Source: Rhinopomastus cyanomelas (Eukaryota; Chordata; Aves; Bucerotiformes; Rhinopomastidae). From it: a stretch of 64,000 bases of DNA. Each line of letters begins with the position of its first letter. Position 1 is the stretch's first letter. The notes below the pieces were generated by a model. It had not been told where the DNA came from, did no database searches, and was given only the letters and a program-made list of their open reading frames with translations. The DNA lies in NCBI GenBank assembly GCA_013400115.1, contig VXBP01010329.1, positions 673,515 through 737,514 of the forward strand, written 5' to 3'. Shown one piece after another: positions 23,507 through 35,996 of this stretch. The position numbers were made by a program, and so were the translations under genes.

Positions 23507-23820
23507 TCAGCGGGTAGGGAAGCCTCCTCGATGGGTACCTCCACGTCCCCCTCTGAAGCCACCCCTCTCACCCCGGAAATTTGTTCTGTTCCTCTCTCTA
23601 CCCCTTTCTCCTCGGCCTGCGGAAGTCCCTCCTCTTCCTCCTCCCCTCGGAGCACCACCTCCCCGGTCCGACTTGGATTTGGGCGGCGGTGACTTGGGCC
23701 GAAGTCTCTCGATCTCTTCGGTACAGCCCGTGAGGTGGGAATTCGGCGCTGTGAAGTACGACGAGTACGTTTCTGCGTTGAAGTTGCTGTTTGTGAGGGT
23801 GGGGCCTACAGTCAGCCAAC
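23507..23820 (-). CDS. METTL14: METTL14 exon 11, RGG tail and stop
   Basis: Acceptor TTCCCTAG. Residues 357-459 from [17 protein letters not shown] to [11 protein letters not shown], stop TGA at 23509-23507. The last ~55 residues form the Arg/Gly-rich RNA-binding tail. Compared with human, an extra Glu-Arg-Gly is present just before RERNR. Confidence 0.97.
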
Positions 23821-26800
23821 CTAGGGAACAGACCTGGAGTCAGCAAAAGCCCCAGCAAACCTCGAGGCCAGGGCTGTCTCGCTCCCTCGCCCACCAGCCT
23901 CAAGCGGCAGGTCCAACACCCACCTACAGGGTCACCTGGACTGAGCGGCGTGGAGAGGGCGCTGCTAGGGAGGCTGGAGTCTTGGGAAGGTCCTAGGTCA
24001 GGTAGGTGTTTGAGGGCTTTTTCCCCTGTGTTTTTTAAGGTACCTGCAGCTCCAGGAACATCACTCTGGGGGTTCAGGTCAGGCCCTCCCCACTCTCTTT
24101 GGTCTTTCAGTGAAACACTGCTTCCTGCCCTTGTGGAACCAGGCTAAAGCAGGGCAGTAAATTCATCTAGTTTCACAAAAATAAACCCCAAACCAGCCCC
24201 TTCTGCCCCTTTTAAAAGGCACTTGAGCTCCAAGCCTGTAACTGAGTCTCCACAGGGTAGCAGCAGCCAAGAGCAGCGCCCGCTGCACACAGCTGCGCAC
24301 ACAGCGCAGCACCAGTGCTGCTCACGCCCACAGGAGCCTGAAGAGAGAGCTCAACATGTTTCATCCATCTCTTGGTGCCCAAACGTTCAGCGGGCGCTTC
24401 AGAGTCAGCAAATGTAAAAAATACCCTGGGGCACCTGCAGCAGCCCTGAAGCAGCCACGTCTTGCTGCACCAAAAACCAACACCACAGACTCACTCGGGG
24501 TGCTAAAGACCCTGGGCATCATCCAGTCCAACCATCAACCCTACTCTGCAAGGTCACCCCTAAACCACATGCCCCAGCACCACATCTGAGCAACTTTTCA
24601 ACTCATCCAGGAGTGGGGACTCAGTCTCCACCACCCTGTGCAGCCCAGTCCAGGGCCTGACCACTCTCTCTGGGAAGAATCTCTTCCTGATGGCCAGTCT
24701 AACCCTCCCCTGGTGGAGCTGGAAGCCCTTCCCTCTGCTTCTGTCACTAATTGCCTGTGGGAAGAGACCAGCACCAACATCTCTACAGTGTCCTTCCAGA
24801 CAGTGATGAGGTCCCCCTGAGCCTCCTCTTCAAGCTAAACAGCCCCAAGCCTCTCCATCTGCAGGCAAACGGCTGCCGTGCACACGCACACACTGGTGAA
24901 GGAGGCGCACGCGTGTGACCTTAGTTCTAGCTGAACTTGCTGCTGGCTGCTCATGAAAGACAGGACATTGTGAGCGCTCTCAGCACTGTGACAGCCTCTC
25001 TGGTGACGAACGTTAGACTGCTTAACTGTCTGAGTGGGAGGGAGAGAAGCAGGCGCTGTCCCCGCCCTGCAGATTTTCTCACTCGTGACTAGATCTCTGC
25101 TACAGAGAAGTCCCCACAAAGCTCCTTCAGCCTCGGTGGCGCCTTAACTCTCCTCCCCCCACAGGACTGTCCAGCCGGCCGAGCGCTGGCAGAACACTCA
25201 TTCGTTACAACCAACCGTTACCGCCTCAGCTTCTGGAGCCCATCGAGCGGCCGCAGACGATGGACAACAGCTCTCCCAGTAACTCAAAGTAACTCTTTGA
25301 AGAACCCAGCAGTCACCTGGTCGAATGGTGCTGTCCCGCCCGAAGAGATGCAGGCGCCGTCGCCCAAGGCAGAAGTGCTCAATGATGTGGAAAATCTCGA
25401 CGGGTTTTTCGATGTTGCCGATCTCGGGCTCCTCTGTGATGATGAGGTCGATGTCTACGTTGGCGTGGATGAAGTCGCCATCGGTGCTGCGGCGCACGGT
25501 CCCTTTGATGCCCATGAGGCAGTGCTCCTGCACACACACACACACACACACCAGCACCGCTTACAGCGCGTGTCTCCACGGGCTGGGCAGGGTGGAGACA
25601 CAAGTTCCAGAGAGCAAGACCCTGCTCCAGCACTGAAAGGAGCCTGAAGCACAAACAGGAGCAGAATGTGCTGGAGCTTCCAAAACAGCCATTTGGACCC
25701 ACAGCAGGGTGGCCTCACCAACTGCCCCAACACAGTAAAACTCAAACACAGGGGAGCTAAGACACCTGGACGTCTGCAGTTACAGGAAGTCAGGGAATTG
25801 GAAGGACTAGGAAAAGGGCAGAGAAGGCAGTGACAGGGCAGGGCTGAGTCTATTAATTAGGATTAATACCGGTACCGGCAGTCTGGTCCCAGCTTCATTC
25901 CTACAAGTAATTTTCAAAGTTCTCGCTCATGAAGCCGACAGTGAAAATCAGATGCATCCTTCCACAGTTCCCAGAGCAACCCCCTAGATCCTTCTACATC
26001 CAGCAGTAGCCTTCTAGTAGAACGCTGGAATAAACCACTGCAACAAGGACCCCAGTAGCCAACAGACAGAGCCCCGCCAGTCGCCCCCTCTGGCAGTAAA
26101 ACCCCAACTGCCCAACACCACAACCCTTCTCTAACTGTAACACTCATCACTCTCCTCTAAAGCCGCAGGTCCACAGATGTGACTGCTACATCCAACCCAC
26201 ACACGAGGAGGCACTGAGACAGGGAGGTGGTTCCACACACTCTACACAGCGCAGAGTTCTGCCCCAGGAACCACTAAGCTCAGAGGAACAATGTCCCAGT
26301 GTCCACCCCCACTGAGCCTTTAAGTCCCACCAGATGGCTCAAACAAAGCTGCAGCCAAGACAAGGCAACGAGTCCCAGGTTTCCAGCAGGGAAGGGCTGT
26401 GAAAGTTGGCCCAGCCAGTCTGGGCACCTGGTCAAGCAGCACCCAAGCTGCAGGGGGTTCCCACATCTCGAATGAACTATACAAAGAGGCAGAACACTGC
26501 TGAGCAACTTTACCTGCCCAGCAAAGCCTCCTCATCCAGTCTGTGTGAGCACCACCCAAAACATCTCATCTCCACAGCAGGACCTGGGGTTCTCTGCCAG
26601 GGGCCACAGCACAGAGCCTCCACCTAGAGAGGCCTCAGCCAACTGGATCAGGACAGCACCTGCTGGTGTTGCAGTCAGGGGCGAGTACCACTGGCACAGC
26701 AGACCAGTCAGAAGCAGCAAGCTCGGTTTTCAGTGGTCATTACAAAGAGTGACCTCAGGCCAACCCCTGCTCAGTAAACAGAGAACCTCTAACAACAGGC

Positions 26801-29800
26801 AGTGTTCTCTATCACTGCACAAAGACCACATCCCTCCCAGATCCTCCTGCATTACTTTGAGCCTCTTCCTCGTGCGTGAGCTGCACCCATCTGTGATGCA
26901 GCCAAGATAGCCAACACCCCAACTTCCAAACAACTTCAGCTTCACGTCAGTACAAGGCAGAGATCCCAGGTGTCTCCTAAAATCAGCAACTCTGAGCGAG
27001 CTGAGGGTGTCTGACATTGCCACAGCGGCACCCACGCGTGACTGAGAGACAGCAGTTCCCCTCTCACCACAGGAACACGTTCTCTGCAGTCCGTAAGCCT
27101 GCTCTCCTGACAGCACATCACCCACAGCTGTGAAGCCCCAGGCACTGCAGCAGCAGAGAGACAGGACGGGAACAGAGAGAACTGAGCTGAGCCCTTACCT
27201 TGGTTCTCTGGAAGACAGCCTTGGGGTCTAGAGTCTTGGTCTTTCCGGGGTTATTCTTATTGGTTTTAATCCAACAGATGTCCTCGCATCTTCTGTAACC
27301 CCACTTGCGCAGACACTGAACATTGCAGACAGACACAAGAGTTGACACCGCACTAACACCTCCAGTCACCTCCACTGAGCGCTCACACAAAGCTGGGAGG
27401 GATGACACTGCTTACTGGATGGACAGCACCTCCGTCTGTCAGGCTGCCCCCAAAACGAAGAGGTTTCTGTGCGCACTGGCCTGTCCACACGTCGCACACA
27501 GAGCCCCTTCTTCTTCCCCCTCTGCTGTCTAATCTCTTTTCCCTAAGCCCTGACCGCTGCCCTGCTCCTCCGCGGGGCTCTACACTCGCCTTTACGCAGT
27601 GACACTTAACACTTCCCCAACATCCTCAGAGCAGCGCAGCGATCAGCTGCCTTGGCCCTGACACCACCAGCAGTGTCCTCTGGCAGGTTTCCACATCACG
27701 CAAAATGCCCTGACAGGAGGGCACCACAAACAGCCTTTGCTCCCTTTGTGTGCTCTCTCCTACCACCGGTGCACACACACCGCCACAAAAACCACCCTGC
27801 GGGAGTTCTTCAATCCTTAACCCCCTTAGGATTAGCCACGGGGAGGGAGCAGACTGGGCACTGAGAACTATTCACAGGGTCAGAGAATCACGGGGGTTGA
27901 AGAAGACCACCAACATCATCAAATCCAACCGTCTGCCCGACAACCCCCAACCACTAACCCAGCTCCTCAAACACCCTGCCTGCCTGCTTTTTGAACCTGC
28001 CCAGGGACGGCGCCTCCACCTCTCCCTGAGCAGCCTCTTCCAAGGCCTCCCCACTCTTTCTGGGAAGAAGTTTTGGCCAAGACCCAACTTAAAGCTCCCC
28101 CTGGCACAACCTGATCCCATTTCCTCTGGTCCTATTGCTAGTCTGTAGGCAGAAGACGCCAACCCCCACCTCACTCCAACCTCCCTTCAGGGAGCTGTAG
28201 AGATCAGTGAGGTCTCCTCTCAGCCTCCTCTTCTCCAGACTGAACAGCCACCGCCCTCTCAGCGTCTCCCCATCAGCCCTGTTCTCCAGACCCCTAACCA
28301 GCCAGCTGCCCTTCTCCGCTCCCTCCCCAGCATCTCAATGTCCTTCCTGTACTGTGGTGCTCAAGCTGCCCCCAGTACTCAAGGTGCAGCCTCAACAGGA
28401 CTGAGGACAGGAGGCAGGATCCTCTCCCTGGTCTGGCTGGCACAAGGCAGGGATGCCATTGGCTTTCTTGGCCACTCGGGCACCCTGCTGGCTCCTGTGG
28501 TACTCTAGGTCCCTCTTGGCTGTGTTCAACAACTGTCCAGCTACTCCCAACCAGGCCCAATCCACCCAAAGAAGCTACTGTAACCTCTCTCAGGGTGAAG
28601 AGCGGCTCAAGCCGACAGCCCGTAAGCACGTGCTGTCCTTCGACAACTGTCGCGCTCTCCTGACAGACAGCGCTGCTCCAACACAGTGCAGAACGCGTGC
28701 GCGCAGCCAGAGCCAAGGGGAGGGTCGCTGCCCCGCTGCCAACGCGAGCGGTGCTCCCCTGGACTGGGGAAACGTTCAGACTCCAAGATCTCGTAGGGAC
28801 GTTAAACTCAGCCAAGCTCCCCAGGAGCAAACCTGCTTACACTTGTGGGTGTTTTCTGGGCACCACAGTGCCAGCTCTCAGTCCTCTCTCTGTGAGACAG
28901 CAGCACCCTTCTGCTGGCAGGAGTACTTCTGACAGGGAATTACCCAAGGCTTTCGTTAAACGAAACAGCCTTGGAAACGCCGTGCACACAACGAGCGCTC
29001 CGGTGGCCGCCCGCGCTATCAAAGCCAGGGCAGCAGCACCGCTCTCCAGATCCCACAGCACCGTGCTCCCCACAGCAGCTCAGCAAGCAGCCAGCGGCGC
29101 TTAACTGGTTCATCCCCAACACACTTGACCCTGCTTAATCCCCTCTAAACGACGTCGTCTTTAGCACAGTAACCACACGGCTCTCAGCAGGTCCCGCTGC
29201 CAGTTCTACACAGAAGAAGTCAAGGGTAAAAATAAAGCCTTCAGCCCACCCCGATAAACTGAATGAAAACATCATCTTACCACTCGGCCGAGATCCAGGC
29301 CCTCGCCTGAACCGCACCACAGAAACACAAATGACCTTGGGGCTGCGATCTCTTCTATCTCCAACTTCATGATCTGGAACAAGAGTAACGGGCTGTTTAA
29401 ACGCAACGCCCCGACTCTCCCAGGAGCAGTCGCTGTGTTCTGGCAGGGTATCGCGGGGCCTTTGGGGAGCACCCTGACACAAGCTGTCTCGCTGGGTACC
29501 CCTCAGCGGTGCCCTCGCAGAACTGCTTCTCAGGAAAGCTCCCTGCCGGTAGCCAAGGGCACACGTTCAGACGGTGACCGGCTCCGTTAGTCTCCATCGC
29601 GATTCAGACCCACATGGCAATTCTGGACTGAAGACTACTGTAACCCACACGAATGATGTCCTCCCCCTTCCCAATCTCTGCTTCATTTTGTTGATAAAAG
29701 AGATTAAACAGCAGGGCAACGGTGCTCTGCTTCTTCTGGAGTTACTCACGAGGAGCTTGAGAGGTCTCCCTATGAAGAACAAGCCCCAAACCCAGCCCCA

Positions 29801-32800
29801 TCCTGCTGCTGTACAGGAGAGACAGCCCTTCTCACGTTCAGGGAAAGCAGCAGCGGCAAGAATATCTCGGGACAGCAGCTCAACTCTAACACACGAGTAA
29901 CAGTCAGAGCATCTGCTACTCATCACGAGTCACAGAGACCCATCTGCAGCCAGGCTAACACCCAATCAAGCTTCATTCAGGGCCTCTGAGAAGAAAAACC
30001 AAGCGCTAGAAACCACACTAGGGTAACTCCCCGGAGGAGGGAACCTGCCTCCAACACTTTTGGTTTCTCTGCTGGGACCAAGATCCTTCTTCCCCAGGCA
30101 CCACTTTTGCTGGATGTAACAGAGAGGGAGACACAGCCACCGCGTGCTTGCACCAGGCTCTTGTCTCCCCTCCTTTCCAACCCCTTCCTTAAAGGCCGTT
30201 TACTGCACTGGGTTTGTTTTCCTCACTCTCACTCTTCACCTCCATCCCTCCAGAGCTGACGTTTCTGAAGAGGAGCTCCTGACCGCCACAGCCAGAGCAC
30301 TTTCCTCTCCACAGACCTCTCTGTGCAGTGCTACAGGCACACCCCGAAGACCCTCCTCTGACACTATCCTCTAACATTCCCTGGAGCACAGGAGCGCACG
30401 GATGCACAGAACACTGCGGATGGGAAGGGACCCCGAAAGACCACAGCAGGATCCCCTAGATCCAGTCCCTCCACTACTGCTAGATTTAAGTTTCCAAGCA
30501 GGCTTAGGGCGAACAGAACGGTGCACTCAGGTCATCAGACTCCTCAAGAGAGCCTTCTGAACAGGCTTCCCTGGGCACACACAGCAGCTCAAACCCAGCT
30601 TCCGTGAAAACCTAGACTTCAAAAAAACCCAGACAGAACCTGCCCCATTTTTTCCTTCTAACACTCTTCAGACATTTTTTATACCAAACTAATCCTCAAA
30701 TTATCTGCTTAAACAGATCTGAGAAACCCACTTGAAGCAAGACGAACACTCACATCATCCCAGGTCCAGCATTTCTCATTGGCAGTGATGCCAGTCTCGC
30801 GGTAGTACTCTTCCAGCGGTGGCTCCAGCAGGATCACATCAAATTTGGACTTCAGTTCCCTGATATCAAAAGCTTCCAGGTCTGCCTGTAAGTACCTGCT
30901 CAAAGAGAAGACGAGAGGTTGCCTGCACGAGCTGTAACAGTGGCTGGAAACGTAACCAACTCCATCCAGCACCCCTGTACTGCCAGTTCAGGGTAGGGGC
31001 TCCCCAGTGGGTCCCACAGCTCAAACACACCAAATCCACAGATGCCCAACACATTCTCCCTTCACCTGGGCTGGATGCAGGAGAAGACCATCAGCCCTGC
31101 AGAAGCCAACTCTCCCTGCTTGGCCAGTGGACTTCCATTTTGCTGCTCTTTGGGCAAGTGGCACCTTTGTGCAGCTGCCATTCACCCAGAGTTATGTTCA
31201 GAAGATCCCGCACACTGGGTAAACGACCACTTTTCAAACAGCAGGGAAGTGTTTCCTTACGCAGGAGCAGGACTCCCCACTTAGGGCCTTGTTCCCCGCT
31301 CACTGCCACTTTACAATTCCAAAGGGACACTGCCCACCCCTCAACACCTTAAACCTTTACAAGGAGCAAAGAGCAGACACCTCCTCCCAGTTCCTAGGAA
31401 GCCCTGCCGTGTGGGGACAGCGCATCTGCTGTTATCAGCAGATAAGCAGCGGGTGGCTCGTGCCTTTCCCCCTCTCGTGTTTTCAGGCTGAGAACATCAA
31501 GCCAGCTCCAGAAGAGCCAGCCAAGCTTGGCAGCTGGTACCCCTGCGGCTCAGGCGGGTGTTTCAGAGACGCTTGGAATGGTCCTAAACTACAGGGAAAG
31601 GTCTGCTGAAGGGGTGGCAGCTGCACATCACGTTACAGACACGCTAGGGCTAAGGCCAACAACTGGGAAGTCACTTTGGCAAAGCTCTCCCTGTTGCAAG
31701 CTGCATGGAAACAAGAGATTCACTATCACGTGTTGCTTTCTTAGTCCCCAGAGCCTGTGGCCTGATCAGTTACCAGCTCAGTCCTCGACCCCAAGGGTTT
31801 AGACTCTATAAATCATCACACCCCCCAAAACCATCTCATTTATGGTCTGTGTTACACTTCCAGATTAAGCTAACCAAACCCGACTTGTTTTACCCTCCTG
31901 AAGCTGTGACTGACTCATGTGCACACACAGGCAGGGCAGGAAAGGTAAATGCAGAGCAGGTGCTAAGGAGAGAGGTTTGCGAAGCAGACAGCTGACTTCA
32001 AAGAGGGCTGGAGAAGAAAAGCATTTTCCAGAAGAACACTTACATGGGAGGAGTGTTAGATTTAGATATCAGCTCATCCTTCAACCTGATGAGCTCTCTA
32101 AGTTTGGGATATTCTTCAAACCTATCTGCTAAGCCTAAGAAGAAGAAAACATGAAGTTAACAACCACTGACAGACTAAATCTTCATCAGTTCAGCACTGC
32201 CAGTACTCTGAATAGGTGCAAGTGTTGACACTTAGCCTTGTTTTACTGTTGGAACAAACCCAGCTCTTCAAAGCAGGTTTTTGTTTACTACACAAAAGCC
32301 TCCTGCCTTCACCCAGGTAATTACCAGCTCTCTTCCAACAGCACGAAAAAGCTGTAACTGGCTGTTCTGGAACCACTACTTCCCTGCCAGCTTCTTGTAG
32401 AGCCAGGCCCCATTGTAATGCAGCAGCTAAGCAGAGCTGTGCTTGTTGTAGAGAAGACGGATGCTGACCAAGGGCATCCTGACACAGCTCATCTCCAAAG
32501 GGCCTGGCCACCTGCTGCTGACACTGCTAAGGATTAGCTCTGCCCCTTCCCATCCTTTGTGGGGTGGAGCTGCTCAGACGGTGCTAGAACTGAGCCAAAG
32601 CAGCCCGTCTTACACAGGGAATACCCACACAAGCTTCACAAAAGAGAAAACAAACCCACAGCCTCACCAGTGAGACACAACCTGTCTGGGCTGGCACCTA
32701 CAAACACACTCGTGCACTGACGCCCTCACACCTGGTACCACCCAGGGAACTGCTGCAGAAGACTGCGCAGGGAGGCATCCTGCTTCTTTAGAAAACCCAG

Positions 32801-35800
32801 TAACTACCAGGTACCCACTGTGGGACACTGGGCAACCGGCCCTCAGCTTCAGAAAGGCTGAGCTCAGGCCTAACCAAGTAACACTCCAGTGCCAAGTCCA
32901 GTGGTGGCTGGGTGAATGCAAACTGTATCAGCAGCACCTCTAACCTCGGCAGCGCGCTGGGCCGTGCGGGGAGCGACCAGCAGTCGCGTACTGCAGCGGC
33001 CAAGCGTCCTCTGTGCTGCTTACCGTCGTTTGCTATTTCCCACGCTGCAGATGCTCCCTGCCCTACTGCAGGCAGCGCTGCCAGGAGGCTGCTCAACTGC
33101 ACCTCTGTAGCTCAAACCTCCAAAAGGTTTCAAGATACGTCTGGCTCACTTCCTTCCACACTAGGCTCTGCAGGCTCCAGAAGTACGACAGCAGGAAGAC
33201 TCTTCCCACACGAAGCCAGGAGCACAGAGCACCTTTGTTATAACCACCTCCTAACCAGCAAACACAAAGTCCTTGCTATCAACGCAGACACTGATGTGTG
33301 TGCACACAGGCAACGCCACCGCCTACGCACTGCATCTTGGTGTAACCGCTCACGTCCACAGGGGAAACAAAGGACAACTCAAACGAATTCTCTTCAGCCG
33401 GTTACCGACTGAGACCCACCAACATCTCTGATGAAGTTCTGGGGTCTGTGTCCTGTATCCACGAAGTGCTGGCAGTAGTCGTTGTGTGGATTCAAGCTCT
33501 GAGTTCCCTGGAGAACAAAAGGGAGGCCAGTGAGGGAACTGGACGCACACTACCTGCGTCAGGCTGACAAAGGAGAAAGCGACAGATCTCTTTACACGAC
33601 GCCTTCCTCAGTAACACCAGCTGTGTTTTCAGTTCAAAACCAGGTCCACCACTACCACAGCTCATTGCAAGCTGACCCTCACCTGTAGCCAGATGGAAAC
33701 CCTCATCAACAGAAACGCTCCCTACGACCCGATCTTTCACGGGAAGCTTTCTAGCTGTGAATTCAACCCTTGGAGCTGTATTTCCAACACCACTAACTGC
33801 CTGGTTTAACACAACTGTGCCAGCTTGGACTAGACTTCCAATTGCAGAAGCAGCTCACCTTGAGAAAGGTACTGGAATCTTTGTAAATCTCTTCTTCATA
33901 AGGCAGGTTTTCTTCATCCTGCTGCAGCTCTACTTCATCCTTGGAAAAAAGCAGATCTAAAATCATGCTGTTTCTTTCTGCATTATGATTCGGCTTCTTC
34001 ATGAAACAACTGGGCTGTCTACAAGCAGAAGTCTCCTAGAACAGCAGGTCAGGAACGGTTCCAACCTTGGTTTTGGAAGGGTAAGAAAATCACCTGTTCC
34101 TCCCGGAAGATCGGCCCCTTCCATTAATCACAGAATCATAGAATCATTAGGGATTGGAAGGGACCTCGAAAGATCTTCTAGTCCAATCCCCCTGCAACAG
34201 CAGGAGGGTCTTACTGGGAAAGTGTCGAGAGAAGGATAAAGAAAGCCTTCACTTCCACACCCTCTCGGCGCTTTACACCGTGCAGAACTGTTACTTGTTG
34301 TACCCCCAAACACTCACTCCTTGGACTAAAGCAAATTCCACACGTAAAGTGCTTCTGCAGTGGGACCTTGAAATATTGACAGCTACCTGTGGGTTCAAAA
34401 TCCTGAACACGGTCACCTTTAATGTTCCGACAGGAGCAGGTTATGTTTATCACTTTTGTCTGAGGAGTACTAAACTCATTCCAACACTGCTGGACACTGT
34501 AAGGTTCTCCTCCGTAGAGGCACTACCTAGAAGTTTCAAGTGTCTTCGCTCTATCCAGAAGACCTTGCAGAAGGACAGGCATAATGACAGAAGGGTTTAC
34601 AAACCTGAGCACAGATGTAACGCTAGCAAGGCCTCATACTCCAACAAGTACTAGTGTCAGGCACCCAAGAGAGAGGTGACACTGCGCTGTTTCATAAATG
34701 CCACGACCTTGATTCTTAACCACAGAAGCAAGGTGATGAGAAGAAAGGGAAAGGGAGGACACAGCACTAAACTAAGGCCCCAAACTCTGGTCTACAGCTT
34801 GGCACACCTAGGCCACCTCTGAAGAGACACATCCATGCCCCCTTTCTCGAATCCCTGCAGTGGAAGATATCAGAGGAGGTCCTGCTGGGAGACATCTAAC
34901 TTGAAGAGTCTACATGCAACAGATTGGTTGTTACTGCACAAACATTTCACAGGCCCCTCAGCCCTCAGTGACACACAAGCACCAAAGAAAAGTTAACTTT
35001 TGCCTTCTTACCTTATACTCTTCGATCTCTTCCTCATCAGCTTCTCCCTCATCTGGGTATTTGCGTTTTGCATTCGGTGCAGATGTGTCATAAGCAGCCC
35101 TAGAGACGTTAACAAAATCCTCACATATAACATCTTCTCTCCTGACAGAACAGGGCTGAAATCTCTGCTAAGCCACAGCGATCACATGTTTCTGCCACAC
35201 AAGAAAATCATTTGCAGGTGAGTCTCTCTAACTAGAGGTGAGACTCGTTAACTACAGACGAGACTAACTACAGGTGACACTCATAACACAGCGCTGACAT
35301 GTTACCTACAGGTGAGCCCCAACCAGCACTAACTATCCCACACGTCAGTCGTTCCCCAAGGGCTCTGAAGGGAGGGAACTGCTTTCAGCAGAAGTACAGA
35401 GGCCCCGGGCCAAGGAGGTGCCAGGCCCCTCAGAGGCTCTGCTGGGGTAATCAAACATTAGCCGACTGCCTGGATAACTAAACCCTGCACTGGTCGGATT
35501 TGAGTAACCCCCGCATTTCATGTCACCGAAATGTCCGTTTTCAAGCAGACGACAGGCCTGTGCTTCGCTGATCCCATTTCGAAGGCCCCTGGCTGCTAAC
35601 GAGAGCCGCTCGCGGTCACCGACCTGCAGGTCTCCCTCGTCTCGGCGATCTCCCGCTGCTCCTCCTTGCTGTTCAGCACGGCCCCGATGCTGTCCGCGTT
35701 TTCGGCTCCCAGCTGAACGACGGGAAAGGCAATTCGATCGCAGGCCCGCCCGACGGCTCGGGAAGACGAACGACCGCTGCCCACCCCCTTCCCGCCGCTC

Positions 35801-35944
35801 ACAGACCCCGGCCGCGACCGCCTCCCGCGCGGGGTTCCAGCGAGGCCGCGCCGGGCCCGCCCGATCGCGCCCCGTTACCTGCTGCGCTAGGAGCTGCCGC
35901 CGCAGCTTCTGCCGCTCCCGGATCTCCTGCAGGCGGCTGTTCAT
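23507..35944 (-). CDS. METTL14: METTL14, complete coding sequence (11 exons, 459 aa)
   Basis: Non-catalytic partner of METTL3 in the nuclear m6A writer; it provides much of the RNA-binding surface. Exons in transcript order: 35879-35944, 35624-35712, 35012-35099, 33859-33939, 33420-33507, 32044-32134, 30754-30895, 29281-29373, 27199-27315, 25317-25527, 23507-23820. They total 1380 nt with every phase compatible and no internal stop. Landmarks: coiled N-terminal helix ([18 protein letters not shown]), acidic linker, MT-A70 fold with EPPL at 192-195 replacing the catalytic DPPW of METTL3, Arg297-Arg298 in the RNA-contacting region, and an Arg/Gly-rich tail from about 400. Human METTL14 has 456 aa; the three extra residues lie in the RGG tail. 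It converges with SEC24D and diverges from PRSS12. Confidence 0.97.
24490..24858 (-). mobile_element. CR1 LINE fragment (antisense)
   Basis: gcatcatccagtccaacc, then the aaggtcacccctaaacca and gaccactctctctgggaaga motifs of CR1 ORF2. Antisense on the plus strand, hence sense relative to METTL14 transcription (intron 10). Confidence 0.88.
25317..25527 (-). CDS. METTL14: METTL14 exon 10
   Basis: Residues 286-355 plus one base of Gly356. [20 protein letters not shown] leads to [16 protein letters not shown]. Arg297-Arg298 are the RNA-contact position that is a recurrent cancer mutation site in human (R298). The acceptor CAG is preceded directly by a TG repeat (plus strand 25531-25550). Donor is GTGACT. 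Confidence 0.97.
25531..25550. repeat. (CA)10 microsatellite at METTL14 exon 10 acceptor
   Basis: Ten perfect CA units on the plus strand; on the minus (coding) strand they read (TG)10, directly followed by CAG and exon 10. The repeat fills the place of the polypyrimidine tract. Confidence 0.95.
27199..27315 (-). CDS. METTL14: METTL14 exon 9
   Basis: Acceptor GTTCAG, donor GTAAGG. Residues 247-285: [20 protein letters not shown] through [10 protein letters not shown]. Confidence 0.97.
27876..28540 (-). mobile_element. CR1 LINE fragment (antisense), longest in window
   Basis: About 660 nt from the CR1 3' end (gaatcacgggggttgaagaa) through ORF2 sequence including catctcaatgtccttcctgt and ttggctttcttggccac. 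Lies in METTL14 intron 8. Confidence 0.9.
29281..29373 (-). CDS. METTL14: METTL14 exon 8
   Basis: Acceptor TTGTTCCAG, donor GTAAGA. Residues 216-246: [20 protein letters not shown] then [11 protein letters not shown]. Rossmann-fold core. Confidence 0.97.
30403..30475 (-). mobile_element. CR1 LINE 3' fragment (antisense)
   Basis: acactgcggatgggaaggga followed by gcaggatcccctagatccag: CR1 3' end in METTL14 intron 7. Confidence 0.8.
30754..30895 (-). CDS. METTL14: METTL14 exon 7 (EPPL motif)
   Basis: Acceptor TTGAGCAG, donor GTGAGT. Residues 169-215. [16 protein letters not shown] carries EPPL at 192-195, at the position of the catalytic DPPW in METTL3; the change marks METTL14 as the non-catalytic subunit. 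Confidence 0.97.
32044..32134 (-). CDS. METTL14: METTL14 exon 6
   Basis: Acceptor TTCTTAG, donor GTAAGT. Residues 139-167: [20 protein letters not shown] then LISKSNTPP, plus a split Met168. Confidence 0.97.
33420..33507 (-). CDS. METTL14: METTL14 exon 5
   Basis: Acceptor CTCCAG, donor GTGGGT. Residues 109-137: [20 protein letters not shown] then RPQNFIRDV, plus one base of Gly138. Start of the MT-A70 domain. Confidence 0.97.
33859..33939 (-). CDS. METTL14: METTL14 exon 4
   Basis: Acceptor TTTCCAAG, donor GTGAGC. Residues 82-108: [20 protein letters not shown] then DSSTFLK. 27 codons, phase 0 at both ends. Confidence 0.97.
34127..34207 (-). mobile_element. CR1 LINE 3' fragment (antisense)
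   Basis: aatcacagaatcatagaatc then attagggattggaagggacc; well-preserved CR1 3' end in METTL14 intron 3. Confidence 0.9.
35012..35099 (-). CDS. METTL14: METTL14 exon 3
   Basis: Acceptor CTCTAG, donor GTAAGA. Residues 53-81: [20 protein letters not shown] then DEEEIEEYK. The Lys-Arg-Lys cluster before the acidic run is the region known as a nuclear localisation signal in this family. Confidence 0.96.
35214..35290. repeat. Imperfect ~20 bp repeats in METTL14 intron 2
   Basis: Degenerate units built on aggtgag(t/a)ct...taacta(c/g)ag, seen about four times with different lengths. A degraded minisatellite; not a CRISPR-like array. Confidence 0.6.
35624..35712 (-). CDS. METTL14: METTL14 exon 2
   Basis: Acceptor TTCAG, donor GTCGGT. 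Encodes [20 protein letters not shown] through ETRETC plus two bases of Arg52. The donor is GT-CGGT, a weak match, but it fits phase and homology. Confidence 0.95.
35879..35944 (-). CDS. METTL14: METTL14 exon 1 (start codon)
   Basis: ATG at 35944-35942, inside a CpG island. 22 codons: [20 protein letters not shown] then QQ, donor GTAACG. The start is fixed by matching the known METTL14 N-terminus (human begins [12 protein letters not shown]). Confidence 0.97.
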
Positions 35945-35996
35945 CGCCGCCCGCACGGCCGCGGCCCGCCCGCCGCCAGCCCAGGCTCCCGCCCGC

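Noticed and set aside
35214..35290. Repeats considered as a CRISPR-like array
   Set aside because: Units are degenerate and of unequal length, with no conserved spacer structure, and the DNA is a vertebrate intron.
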